Assembly (NCBI RefSeq): GCF_004791165.1
Contig: NZ_SRUZ01000003.1
Span: 496,001-560,000 of the forward strand
Length of the DNA: 64,000 nt
Direction: 5' to 3'
DNA from: Mesorhizobium sp. M8A.F.Ca.ET.218.01.1.1
GTDB lineage: Bacteria; Pseudomonadota; Alphaproteobacteria; Rhizobiales; Rhizobiaceae
Of the stretch, positions 28,028 to 43,069 are shown piece after piece. Below the pieces are notes generated by a model. It was given only the letters and a program-made list of their open reading frames with translations, did no database searches and was not told the DNA's origin. The translations under genes and the position numbers were made by a program. Positions within the stretch are counted from its first letter, which is position 1. The number at the start of each line of letters is the position of its first letter.

Positions 28028-29449
28028 TCACTCTCCAGGCGATCTCACCGGTTCCAGCGTCTTGGGCGTCGTCAGCCGGCCATGGCCTGACACGGCGTTG
28101 CCGGCATCGGGTGCCAGCCGCATGAACGACAGCGACGCCGCCGCCGATACCGCCGCCACGATGAAGAAGGCGGTATGGAAATCGCCCAGCGTCAGCGGGC
28201 CGCCATGGATCGAGGTCGAGACTTCCAGAACACCGCCGGCGAGCGCCACGCCGAGCGCGATCGAGAGCTGCTGGAACACCGCCGTGATCGGCGTCGCCTT
28301 GCTGGTATCCTCGGCCGAAACCTCGGCATAGGAGAGCGCGTTGACGCCGGTGAAGAACATCGAACGGATGAAGCCGCCAACCAGCAAAATGGCCAGCATC
28401 AGCGCGTAAGGCGTTTCGGGGGTGAAGAGGCCGTAGATGGCGATCGATGCGGCAGCGACCAGCGAGCCGACGATCAGCACGCGGCGGAAGCCGACCACGC
28501 GGAAGATCAGCGCGGTGACGAATTTCATGCCGATGGCGCCGATCGCGGAGACGAAGGTGATCATGCCGGACTGGAATGGGGTCAGCCCGAAACCGATCTG
28601 GAACATCAGCGGCAACAGGAACGGCACCGCTCCGATGCCGATGCGAAACAGGCTGCCGCCAAGCACCGACGAGCGGAACACCTGGTTGCGGAACAGCTCA
28701 AGCGCCAGCAGCGGATTTCTGGCGCGGCGCGCATGCATCAGGTAGAGCGCGCCCGACAGCAGCCCCACCGCGACCGTGATGAAGCCGGTGGCCGGCGGCA
28801 GATAAGGCAGGCTGACCACCGACAGGCCGAACACGACGCCGGATGCGGCAAGCCCGCTCAACACGAAGCCGATGACATCGAGCGGCGGCGTCTCGGTTGC
28901 TTCGGTTTCCGGCAGGAAGCGTGTGGCCAGCCAGATGCCGATCAGGCCGATCGGCACGTTGATCAGGAAGATCCAGTGCCACGTAAAATAGGTGGTGATA
29001 AAGCCACCGATCGGCGGACCGACCAGCGGTCCGACGAGTGCTGGAACGGTCAGCCAGGACATGGCGGCGACCAGGTCGCTCTTGGGCGTGGCGCGCACCA
29101 GCACCAGGCGCCCGACCGGGGTCATCATGGCGCCGCCAATGCCTTGCAGGAAGCGCGACACCACGAAGGCCGGCAGCGAACCGGACAGCGCGCAGGCAAC
29201 CGAACCGGCAATGAACACCGCGATCGCCGCACGAAAGATGTTCTTGGCGCCGAAGCGGTCGGCCATCCAGCCGCTGATCGGAATGAAGATCGCCAGCGAC
29301 ACCAGATAGGCGGTCAGCGCCAGTTTGAGCGCGATCGGGCTGGTATGGATGTCGATGGCGATCGCCGGCAGCGAAGTCGCGATGACGGTCGAATCCATGT
29401 TTTCCATGAAAAGAGCGACCGCCAGTATGAGCGGAATGGTGCGGTTCAC
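28028..29449 (-). CDS. MFS multidrug-type transporter, DHA2-like
   Basis: Proton-driven efflux carrier with about 14 spans (473 aa from the start chosen). It has A-L-F-M-E-N-M-D-S-T-V-I-A-T-S-L-P in helix 1, G-W-M-A-D-R-F-G-A-K in the first cytoplasmic loop, and the antiporter motif region G-P-L-V-G-P-P-I-G-G in helix 5. The GTG at 29449 (V-N-R-T-I-P-L-I-L) places the first helix at the usual distance; another GTG at 29497 would add 16 residues. Substrate unknown. Convergent with rlmE, stops 10 bases apart. Confidence 0.85.
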   Translation of the reverse strand: MNRTIPLILAVALFMENMDSTVIATSLPAIAIDIHTSPIALKLALTAYLVSLAIFIPISGWMADRFGAKNIFRAAIAVFIAGSVACALSGSLPAFVVSRFLQGIGGAMMTPVGRLVLVRATPKSDLVAAMSWLTVPALVGPLVGPPIGGFITTYFTWHWIFLINVPIGLIGIWLATRFLPETEATETPPLDVIGFVLSGLAASGVVFGLSVVSLPYLPPATGFITVAVGLLSGALYLMHARRARNPLLALELFRNQVFRSSVLGGSLFRIGIGAVPFLLPLMFQIGFGLTPFQSGMITFVSAIGAIGMKFVTALIFRVVGFRRVLIVGSLVAAASIAIYGLFTPETPYALMLAILLVGGFIRSMFFTGVNALSYAEVSAEDTSKATPITAVFQQLSIALGVALAGGVLEVSTSIHGGPLTLGDFHTAFFIVAAVSAAASLSFMRLAPDAGNAVSGHGRLTTPKTLEPVRSPGE

Positions 29450-29469
29450 AAAAACGCGTCCGGGCTTGA

Positions 29470-31807
<2,338 letters not shown>

Positions 31808-31832
31808 AGCCGAAAAGGGCAGGGGCCACTTC

Positions 31833-32252
31833 ATGAACCAGACCACCATCTTCTGGCCGGTCCTGGCGCATGTGCTGCTGATCTACATCGTCTACTGCGT
31901 CCTCGGCCGTCGCCGAGACGGTGCGGTCAAGTCAGGCGAAGCCAAGACCGGCCAATACAAAGTGCGTTCGACCGAGCCGGCGTCCAGCGTCACGGTCGCC
32001 GCCAATCTCAACAACCAGTTCGAATTGCCGGTTCTTTTCTACGTGCTGTGCCTGGCGCTGCACGTCACCAACGGCGTCAATTACCTGATCCTGGCGCTGA
32101 TGTGGATCTTTGTCGCCTCGCGCTACTTCCACGCCTGGGTTCACCTGACCAGCAACGATCTGCGCCTGCGCAGGCGGTCTTTCTTTCTCGGTGCGGTCAT
32201 TATCCTGTTGGGCTGGATCTGGTTCGCTCTTCACCTGCTCCAGGTGGTTTGA
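31833..32252 (+). CDS. MAPEG family membrane protein
   Basis: 139 aa with four spans, of the membrane-associated eicosanoid/glutathione metabolism type. The region V-A-A-N-L-N-N-Q-F-E-L-P-V-L-F-Y holds the conserved Asn and Glu of the second helix, and F-V-A-S-R-Y-F-H-A-W-V-H the third. Bacterial members are often glutathione-dependent, but the substrate is unknown. It follows the upstream membrane protein closely and faces rnd. Confidence 0.8.
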   Translation: MNQTTIFWPVLAHVLLIYIVYCVLGRRRDGAVKSGEAKTGQYKVRSTEPASSVTVAANLNNQFELPVLFYVLCLALHVTNGVNYLILALMWIFVASRYFHAWVHLTSNDLRLRRRSFFLGAVIILLGWIWFALHLLQVV

Positions 32253-32270
32253 GCAGAAGCGGCGTTGGCG

Positions 32271-32295
32271 CTCTTCTCCCGAGGCGGAAGAAGAG
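32271..32295. terminator. Hairpin between MAPEG gene and rnd
   Basis: CTCTTCT pairs with AGAAGAG across an 11-base loop that itself can form CCG/CGG. It sits in the 53-bp gap between two convergent genes, where a bidirectional terminator is expected. No T-run is present, and its sequence resembles an eroded RIME arm. Confidence 0.4.
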
Positions 32296-32305
32296 AGGCC
32301 GATTT

Positions 32306-33457
32306 CTACAGATCGAACACGGCTATCTTGCGCTTGTCGAACTTGATGCCGATCTCACCGCGCACCAGCTTCAGCGCCTGTTCGCCGAACACGGCGCGCC
32401 GCCATCCCTGCAGTGCCGGCACATCGGCGTCCTCGCCCTCGGCGGCGATGCGATCGATATCGTCGCTGGACGCCAATACTTTCGAGGCCACGCCCTGTTT
32501 TTCGGCGACGATCCTGAGCAGCACTTTCAAGAGTTCCGCGGCCGCATTCGAGCCTTCGGGCGGCTGGAAGTTTTTCGGCAGTTTCGGCATCTGCTCCTTG
32601 GGCAAGGCGAGCGCCGTGTTGACCGCGCCGAGCAGTGCGGTCGCCGTCGAGGAGCGTTCCCAGCCCTTTGGCGTGGTACGGAGTTTGGCAAGGGCCGCCG
32701 CATCGCGCGGCCCTTGTTGCGCGATCTCGTAGATCGCGTCGTCCTTGAGCACGCGGCCGCGCGGCACGTCGCGCTCGCGCGCTTCGCGTTCGCGCCATGC
32801 CGCCACGGTCTGCACGATCGCCAGTTCCTGTGGTTTGCGCAGTCGCATCTTCAGCCGCTTCCAGGCATCCTCGGGGTGCGGATCGTAGGTCTCGCGCGAG
32901 GTCAGGACGTCCATCTCCTCATTCAGCCAGTGAGCGCGGTTTTCCCGCGCCAGCTCGGCGTTGAGGTGCTGATAGACCTCGATCAGATGGGTAACGTCGG
33001 CCAGCGCATAGTCGAGCTGCTTGTCGGACAGCGGCCGATGGCGCCAGTCGGTGAAGCGCGACGACTTGTCGAGCCGCGCCCCCGTGATGCGCTGCACGAG
33101 TTGATCGTAGGAAACGCTGTCTCCGAAGCCGCAGACCATCGCCGCCACCTGGGTGTCGAACACCGGGTGCGGAACGAGATCGCCGAGATGGACGATGATT
33201 TCGATGTCTTGCCGGGCGGCGTGGAAGACTTTGACCACCGCCTCGTTGGCCATCAACTTGAAGAACGGAGCCAGGTCGATGTCTGATGACAGCGGATCGA
33301 TCAGCGCCGTCACGCCGGGCGCTGCCATCTGGATCAGGCACAGGATTGGCCAGAAGGTCGTTTCGCGGATGAATTCGGTGTCGACGGTGACGAAATCCGA
33401 CTTTTCGAAAGCGGCGAGAACGGTCTCGAGTTCTTTCTGGGTGGTGATGACGTGCAT
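32306..33457 (-). CDS. rnd: Ribonuclease D
   Basis: 3'-5' exoribonuclease that trims tRNA and other stable RNA 3' ends. It is 383 aa, normal length. DEDDy residues are visible: V-D-T-E-F (Exo I), H-A-A-R-Q-D (Exo II), and Y-A-L-A-D-V (Exo III with catalytic Tyr). An HRDC-type helical domain follows at about 215-290. The ATG at 33457 was preferred over the adjacent upstream TTG at 33460. Its promoter is close to aspS only in the genome sense; it is not in an operon here. Confidence 0.93.
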   Translation of the reverse strand: MHVITTQKELETVLAAFEKSDFVTVDTEFIRETTFWPILCLIQMAAPGVTALIDPLSSDIDLAPFFKLMANEAVVKVFHAARQDIEIIVHLGDLVPHPVFDTQVAAMVCGFGDSVSYDQLVQRITGARLDKSSRFTDWRHRPLSDKQLDYALADVTHLIEVYQHLNAELARENRAHWLNEEMDVLTSRETYDPHPEDAWKRLKMRLRKPQELAIVQTVAAWREREARERDVPRGRVLKDDAIYEIAQQGPRDAAALAKLRTTPKGWERSSTATALLGAVNTALALPKEQMPKLPKNFQPPEGSNAAAELLKVLLRIVAEKQGVASKVLASSDDIDRIAAEGEDADVPALQGWRRAVFGEQALKLVRGEIGIKFDKRKIAVFDL

Positions 33458-33532
33458 CAAATCGCTTTTGGCAGGAGTAGGGTCTTCCTAGATTTCAGCC
33501 GGGGAGGCTTTCGTCAAGCTGTGCTGCCACCG

Positions 33533-34777
33533 TCACGGCCCTTCCGGACTGTCTGGATCACTATTTCTCCTGGCCAGCCGCGCGAAAATGGTCGAGGTGC
33601 GCAACAGCGCGGTGAAGCGGCTGCGCTTGCCGGCCGGCACGCCGGACCGGGCCTGCATGCGGTAGAGGATAACGGCGATGAACACCGCGTAGACCACGGC
33701 ACTGAAGACAAACAGCGCGCTTGGCCCGAAATACTGCATCGCCGTCGAGGCCGCGAAAGGGCCACCAATAGCGCCGAAGGAATAGAACAGCATCAGGGCT
33801 GCATTGATCAGCACGAACTCGCCGGCATCCGCGCGATCATTGGAATGCGCCGCCGACAGTGAATAGAGCGGCATGGCGAAACAGCCGAAGATGAAGACGG
33901 CGATGAAGTTGAGCAGCGGATTGCTGCCGGCAATGAACACCAGCGCCAGTGCCGAAAGCATCGCGCAGCAAGTCGTCATCAGCAGCACCCGCCGCCGGTC
34001 CCAGCGGTCGGAGAGATAACCGAGTGGATACTGGATGATCGCGCCGCCGAAAATGCCGACGCTGACGAAAGTGACGACGTCGGCGACCGACATGCCGATC
34101 TGCTCGGCATAGACCGGCGACAAGGTGCGAAACGCGCTGTTGGTGACGCCGACGGCGATGCAGCCGAAGCAGCCAAGCGGCGAAATCCGCCAGACGCGTG
34201 CCAGATCGAGCTTGACCTCTTCCGGCGGCGTCGGGTTGGAACGGTCGCCAAGCGAGACCGGCACCAGCGACAGCGTGATCATGATCGACATGATGGCGAA
34301 GATGCTGAAGCCGCCGGCACCGAAGACCGGAATCAGGAACTGGGCTGATGTCACCGATCCGGTATCGACCATCCGGTAGATGGCCAGCACACGGGCGCGG
34401 TCGTGGTTGGTGACGCCTGAATTCAGCCAGCTTTCGACGATGGTGAACAATCCGGCGAAACAGAAGCCGCCGGCAAAGCGCACCGCGCACCACATCACCG
34501 GATCGAGGACCAGTACCAGGAGCAAGGTGCCGACCGAGGCGATCGCCGCCAGCGCCGAGAACGCCCTGATATGGCCGACCGCCTTCATGATGCGGGTGAT
34601 GGCCAGGCAGCCGAGCAGGAAGCCGGCGAAATAGAAGGTGCCCATAAGACCGATGTCGGACGCCGAAAACCCTTCCTGCGCGCCGCGCAGCGCGATCAGC
34701 GTGCTCTGCAGCCCATTGCCGCCGAGCAGGATGCCTGCGGCGAGGAGGAGCGGAATCAGCGGGCGGATGGAGGACAT
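33533..34777 (-). CDS. MFS transporter
   Basis: 414 aa with 12 predicted spans. The first loop carries a weak MFS signature; the mid-protein L-G-Y-L-S-D-R-W-D-R-R-R is the clearer family loop motif in the second half. The arrangement resembles the YcaD-like group of sugar/drug-type carriers. Substrate cannot be inferred. The C-terminal tail is basic and cytoplasmic. It is followed 75 bases later by rnd on the same strand. Confidence 0.82.
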   Translation of the reverse strand: MSSIRPLIPLLLAAGILLGGNGLQSTLIALRGAQEGFSASDIGLMGTFYFAGFLLGCLAITRIMKAVGHIRAFSALAAIASVGTLLLVLVLDPVMWCAVRFAGGFCFAGLFTIVESWLNSGVTNHDRARVLAIYRMVDTGSVTSAQFLIPVFGAGGFSIFAIMSIMITLSLVPVSLGDRSNPTPPEEVKLDLARVWRISPLGCFGCIAVGVTNSAFRTLSPVYAEQIGMSVADVVTFVSVGIFGGAIIQYPLGYLSDRWDRRRVLLMTTCCAMLSALALVFIAGSNPLLNFIAVFIFGCFAMPLYSLSAAHSNDRADAGEFVLINAALMLFYSFGAIGGPFAASTAMQYFGPSALFVFSAVVYAVFIAVILYRMQARSGVPAGKRSRFTALLRTSTIFARLARRNSDPDSPEGP

Positions 34778-34916
34778 GAAGCGGCGATCACGTATCGGTG
34801 ATCCCTTCTTGAACCAAAGCGACCGTCAATGCCAGCGGACAATCCTTCGTTCTCGCGAAGGCGACCTGCCTTGGGCAGGCCGCGCCAGCGTCCGGTTGGA
34901 CGGGTAGGCGAGCCGC

Positions 34917-36143
34917 CTATGCCTCGTTGGCCCGCGCCAGTGCCTCCTCCCGCGTCCCGCTGGAGCCTGCGCTTGCGGAGGTGGCGGAAGAAGATCGCCT
35001 GGCGCCAAGCGAGCCGACGGTCAGCAGGCTGAGTATGATGAATGGGATGCCGATGCCGAAGGCCGAGCGGATGCCCCAATGGTCCGAGACGAAGCCAAGC
35101 AGCGGCGGGCCGAGCAGGAAGGCAGTGAAGGAGATCTGTGACAATGCCGCTACGTTGATCGCCGCGGGGCGATCGTTTCGCTGCGCGGCGGCCGAAATCG
35201 CCAGCGGGAAGATGGCGCTGCTGCCAACGCCCAGAAGCGCGAAGCCGAGCATCGAGACAAATGGCGCGGGCGAGAAGAAGACCAGGAAAACGCCGGCGGC
35301 CATCGTCGCCAGGAGGACGCGCGCCACGCCGCTTGGCGAATGGCGGTCGACGAAGCTGTCGGCGAAGAAACGCGTCGTCGCCTGCGAGAATGCAAACAGC
35401 GCCACTGTGAAGCCGGCGACAAAGGGGCCGGATTCGAACACGGTGCGCATGTAGATTGCCGACCAGTCGATGCTGGCGCCTTCCAGCAGCATCGCCGAAA
35501 GCGTCACCGCGACGAGAACGAGAATCGGCAATGTCGGCCGGGCGAACATGGGCGCCTTGTCACTGGTAACGGCGAAGCGGGCAGGGGCCGGCTCGTAGCC
35601 GCCGAGAAAAATCGCCATCGAGATAGCCACTATGGGCACGACCAGCGCCAGATGGAGTTGCGGCGACAGGCCAAGATGCGCCATCGCGCCGCCGAACAGT
35701 CCGGCACCGAAGAAGCCCGCGCTCCAGAACGAATGAGCGCGGTTCATGATCCGGCGTTTGAGTTGGAATTCCGTCCTGTCGGCTTCGACATTCAGGATGA
35801 TTTCGACGCTGCCGATCATCAGGCCGATGGGAAACAGCATCAGGAACAGTGCGACGGGTTCCGGCGCATGTACGGCGATGGCGTAGAGAAGCGCCAGCAG
35901 CGGAACCAGCGTGAGCAGCGCGCGGCGAAAGCCGATGCGCTCCAGGAGGGGCGTGGCCAGCGTCAGTGCGGTCAGGGTGCCGATCGGTGTCCCGATCAGG
36001 CTGAGCCCCAGCGTGCCGTCCGCGATGCCCATGGCATGCTTGATGTCGGGCAGTCGCGGGAAGATGTTGCCCATGGCGAACGAATAGGTCGCAAACCCAG
36101 CATAGACCCGGTGTTGAGGGGCAAGGTTGAGGCCAAAGCTCAT
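34917..36143 (-). CDS. MFS transporter next to a DeoR regulator
   Basis: 408 aa with 12 spans; resembles FucP/YbjJ-like MFS proteins. Seen are an early Y-A-G-F-A-T-Y-S-F-A-M-G-N-I-F-P helix and an R-A-H-S-F-W-S-A-G-F-F-G helix. The ATG at 36143 (M-S-F-G-L-N-L) was chosen; the longer frame to 36269 would run through the operator-like repeats. Divergent from the DeoR gene across 118 bp, so it is probably the target of that regulator, which suggests a sugar or sugar-phosphate related substrate. Confidence 0.82.
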   Translation of the reverse strand: MSFGLNLAPQHRVYAGFATYSFAMGNIFPRLPDIKHAMGIADGTLGLSLIGTPIGTLTALTLATPLLERIGFRRALLTLVPLLALLYAIAVHAPEPVALFLMLFPIGLMIGSVEIILNVEADRTEFQLKRRIMNRAHSFWSAGFFGAGLFGGAMAHLGLSPQLHLALVVPIVAISMAIFLGGYEPAPARFAVTSDKAPMFARPTLPILVLVAVTLSAMLLEGASIDWSAIYMRTVFESGPFVAGFTVALFAFSQATTRFFADSFVDRHSPSGVARVLLATMAAGVFLVFFSPAPFVSMLGFALLGVGSSAIFPLAISAAAQRNDRPAAINVAALSQISFTAFLLGPPLLGFVSDHWGIRSAFGIGIPFIILSLLTVGSLGARRSSSATSASAGSSGTREEALARANEA

Positions 36144-36205
36144 CGCGGTGCTTTCAATGAAAAACGGGCGGCTGCCTTGTCCAGCAGCCAGACATGTCGA
36201 CTTCT

Positions 36206-36238
36206 TGCATAAGCGTGCAAAACATGCAAGAACGTGCA
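36206..36238. promoter_or_regulatory. Phased TGCA repeats, probable DeoR operator
   Basis: Four TGCA cores begin at 36206, 36216, 36225 and 36235, that is every 9-10 bp, within a GTGCA(A/G)AAC-like context. They lie between the divergent MFS and DeoR starts. Helically phased direct repeats suit a DeoR-family repressor. Seen directly; the binding protein is inferred. Confidence 0.55.
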
Positions 36239-36261
36239 GAACAAGAAAACAGGGTTCGGCA

Positions 36262-37020
36262 ATGCTCACCGATCAACGGCACCAGCTCATCCGTGACCGC
36301 CTTGCGGCGGAGGGGAGTGTCCTGGCCGGCGAACTGGCAAGCCGCTTCGGTGTTTCGGAAGACACCGTACGCCGCGACCTGAGGGAGCTGGCGAAGGCCG
36401 GTGAATGCCGTCGCGTTTACGGCGGTGCGGTCGCTTCCGCGCCCTTTGCAGCGGCAACGATCAGCCAGCGGGGCGGTCATGCGATCGAGGAGAAGGCGCG
36501 TCTGGCAAATGCGGCGGTGGCGGTGCTCTCCGCTGGACAAAGCCTGTTCATCGATGGCGGCACGACCAATGAGGCGATCGCCAGGGCCATCCCGCGCGAC
36601 ATCGAGCTGACCGTAGCCACCAATTCGCTTGGCGTCGCCTCGGTCCTGTCGGATCACCCCTTGGTCGAACTGATCGTGCTCGGCGGCAGGTATGTCCGCG
36701 ACCTTGGCACCTGTGTCGGCGCCGATACGCTGGCCGCCGTGGCGCAGCTTGGCGCCGACCTGTTTTTCCTGGGATCCTGCGGCCTTGATGCCACGCGAGG
36801 CGTGACCGCCTTCGATTCGTCCGAGGCCGAGGTGAAGCGGGCCATGGCGGGAAATAGCGCCGGCATCCTCATTGCCGTCACCAATGACAAGCTGGCCACC
36901 ACGGCGCCCTACCGCGTCGCTGCTGCCGGGTCGATCAGCCATCTCGTCGTCGAGAAGACCGCGCCCGCTGCCATCCTTGCCGATTTCGAACGTCAGGGCG
37001 CCCAAATCCACTTCGCGTGA
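36262..37020 (+). CDS. DeoR/GlpR family transcriptional regulator
   Basis: 252 aa: N-terminal winged helix (R-H-Q-L-I-R-D-R-L-A-A-E-G and F-G-V-S-E-D-T-V-R-R-D-L-R-E-L), then the DeoR sensor domain with F-I-D-G-G-T-T-N-E-A-I-A and V-A-T-N-S-L for phosphosugar binding. The ATG at 36262 matches the family start. It faces the MFS carrier and very likely represses it and itself through the phased repeats in between. Confidence 0.9.
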   Translation: MLTDQRHQLIRDRLAAEGSVLAGELASRFGVSEDTVRRDLRELAKAGECRRVYGGAVASAPFAAATISQRGGHAIEEKARLANAAVAVLSAGQSLFIDGGTTNEAIARAIPRDIELTVATNSLGVASVLSDHPLVELIVLGGRYVRDLGTCVGADTLAAVAQLGADLFFLGSCGLDATRGVTAFDSSEAEVKRAMAGNSAGILIAVTNDKLATTAPYRVAAAGSISHLVVEKTAPAAILADFERQGAQIHFA

Positions 37021-37154
37021 ACGGTCGAAGCCGCGAGCCTGTATGACCGCTTGCCTTGACAAATCCGGCCTCCCATGCGCTTTTCGCGCAAATTTTGAGG
37101 CCGGGCCGTAATGCTTCGGTCTGCCACCCAGCACCCCGGACTTTATCCATGACA

Positions 37155-38942
<1,788 letters not shown>

Positions 38943-38962
38943 CGGCAGCGTTGCGACTGCCG

Positions 38963-39163
38963 TTTCTCCCCGTCTCTATACGGGGAGAAATGTCCGGCAG
39001 GACAATGAGGGGCAGCGCGGACGCAGGCGATTGGCGAACGGCCTCAGCAGTTGACGCCTTCTGACAGGCAATCGGATCGGCGTCGAATTGCAGTTGGCAG
39101 GGGGCGGCGCTGCCCCTCATCTGCCTGCCGGCACCTTCTCCCCGTATAATGACGGGGAGAAGG
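38963..39163. repeat. RIME-like inverted-repeat element
   Basis: Two arms in inverted order, each made of a hairpin plus a GC-rich block, surround about 90 bp. The left hairpin (38963-38990) and the right one (39134-39163) share CTTCTCCCCG/CGGGGAGAAG. The inner blocks C-C-G-G-C-A-G-G and A-T-G-A-G-G-G-G-C-A-G-C-G-C at 38995-39020 recur inverted near 39107-39133. This matches the intergenic mosaic elements (RIME) of rhizobia. It lies between convergent aspS and the next gene and may also end transcription. Confidence 0.75.
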
Positions 39164-39176
39164 TAGCTAACTCCAA

Positions 39177-40367
39177 TCAGTCCTCGTTCGCCTTGACGCT
39201 GACGCCGAGTGTCTTCGGCAGATCGAGCGGGTTGGACATGGCGCCCGCCATGATCAGCGCGAAGGGCACCGATGCCGGCGGCTCGGCCGAGATTTCGAGG
39301 CTCTTCGGATCGTCGAGATATTTGCTGACCGCCGCGGTCACCTGAGCCGTCAGTTCCGGATTGTTGAGCTGTGCCATGCCGAACGGCACGATCGCCTTGG
39401 CCTGGTTGGCGATGTCCTTGGCCGACATGCCCTGCTGCTTGCCGACATAGTCCAGCACCTTGCCGGTCAGCGAATCGTCGTCGAAGCGGATCGAGGCGCT
39501 GTTGAAAGACAGCTGCTGCAGCAGGCCGAGCATGGCCATGCCTTGTGCCGAATTGTCGGCACCTTCGGGCTGTGCCGCCATCTTCTTCTGCATTTCCTGC
39601 AGCGACTTGATGAAATCGATCGTGTAGCCGCCAAGGTCGAAGGTCATGCCGAGCGTGCCGGCGTTCTCGACGGAGATGTCGTATTTCGACAGTTCCATCT
39701 TGCCGTCCGATGGCTGCCAGGTGCCGGCCATTTCGAGATTGCCCGAGATGTTCTGGTAGCCCAGCGCGTCGATGACTTCCTTGGACTTGGGGTCGTCGAC
39801 CAGCGACAGATCGGCGGTGAACTTCTCGGTATTGGCGGTGAATTCCATCGCCTTGCCGTCGGCGGGCGGCGTGATCTCGATGGCAAGGCCGTCCATCGAG
39901 AAGGCGGTCTTGTCGGCGACCTTGACCGTCATGTTCGACAGTTCGGCGGATTTGTACATCATCAGCGAACCAAGCGGGCTGGTGGAGCCGTCGGCCGGTA
40001 CCGTCATGTCGTGGATGACGAAGGGACTGAGATCGAGGGTGACGCCGTCCTTGCTGTGTTCGAAGGCCGAGGTCGACACGGTGCCGATATCATAGCCGCC
40101 ATTGGCTTCGGTGACGTTCTCGAGCTTGACGTCGCCGATCGCCAGCGCTTCCTTTTCCGCGGCCGGTTTCACCGACACGCCCTGCAGCACCATGCTGGTG
40201 TTGTCGCCGGTCACGCCGGTCCAGGAGATGTCGACACCCTGTGCGGAGAGTGCTGCCTTCAGCCGGTCCGCGACCGCGGCATCCTGGGCAAGGGCCGCAT
40301 TCAGCGGCAGTGTGAGCAAGAAAGTCGAAAGAGCGAATTTCCGGAGAGTTGAGCGTTTGATTGTCAT
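39177..40367 (-). CDS. Periplasmic protein of unknown function
   Basis: 396 aa with a signal peptide (basic start, F-A-L-S-T-F-L-L-T-L-P-L-N core, probable cut after A-L-A near residue 27). The mature protein is dominated by alternating beta-strand-like repeats (V-S-V-K-P-A, I-G-D-V-K-L-E-N-V, M-T-V-K-V-A-D-K), like other exported proteins with repeated beta modules. No catalytic motif was recognised. The ATG at 40367 was chosen because the signal peptide starts there and AGGGACC precedes it. Confidence 0.7.
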   Translation of the reverse strand: MTIKRSTLRKFALSTFLLTLPLNAALAQDAAVADRLKAALSAQGVDISWTGVTGDNTSMVLQGVSVKPAAEKEALAIGDVKLENVTEANGGYDIGTVSTSAFEHSKDGVTLDLSPFVIHDMTVPADGSTSPLGSLMMYKSAELSNMTVKVADKTAFSMDGLAIEITPPADGKAMEFTANTEKFTADLSLVDDPKSKEVIDALGYQNISGNLEMAGTWQPSDGKMELSKYDISVENAGTLGMTFDLGGYTIDFIKSLQEMQKKMAAQPEGADNSAQGMAMLGLLQQLSFNSASIRFDDDSLTGKVLDYVGKQQGMSAKDIANQAKAIVPFGMAQLNNPELTAQVTAAVSKYLDDPKSLEISAEPPASVPFALIMAGAMSNPLDLPKTLGVSVKANED

Positions 40368-40698
40368 CGCAAGGTCCCTGAGAGTGTCCTGAAATTGTTT
40401 TTCAATTCTTTGCGCCATCACCATTCCGTGACGAACTGGACGGGAAAAAGGCGTGTTCCGGCACAATGGTCGAAAATCGCGGTGAAAGGCAAACCCGATC
40501 CGAGCGCTATTGGAGAATGCAGTGAATTTGGCATGAAGGTCGGGCCGCCAGCGTGCTTCGCAATAGATGCGGCATGTAACAGATTGATGTTGGACGGCAA
40601 GCTCGACCGTGCGGGTTCCTGTTGCAGAAACGAGCGCAAATCGATTGGTCGGGTGCGCGCCTCTTGCCGCGAATCACCCGCTCGGCTAGTCCCAGCCC
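40368..40698. other. Divergent spacer upstream of parC
   Basis: 331 bp between two divergent genes. A short hairpin (AAATTG/CAATT around TTTTT) lies close to the minus-strand start. Short frames on both strands lack ribosome sites and coding-like composition. It must hold the parC promoter, but I see no convincing -35/-10 pair. Confidence 0.35.
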
Positions 40699-42951
<2,253 letters not shown>

Positions 42952-43069
42952 AGCTGCCGATCCCTCGTGGGGGAGATTGGCAGCTTCACCAACACCGTTT
43001 GGACTATCGTCACGATTGCTGCACTATATCGGCGCATAACTGACCGGATGGTCGGGGAGAACAGCGCGT

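Noticed and set aside
40418..40639. 73-codon minus-strand frame before parC
   Set aside because: No ribosome site and no family match; probably spacer.
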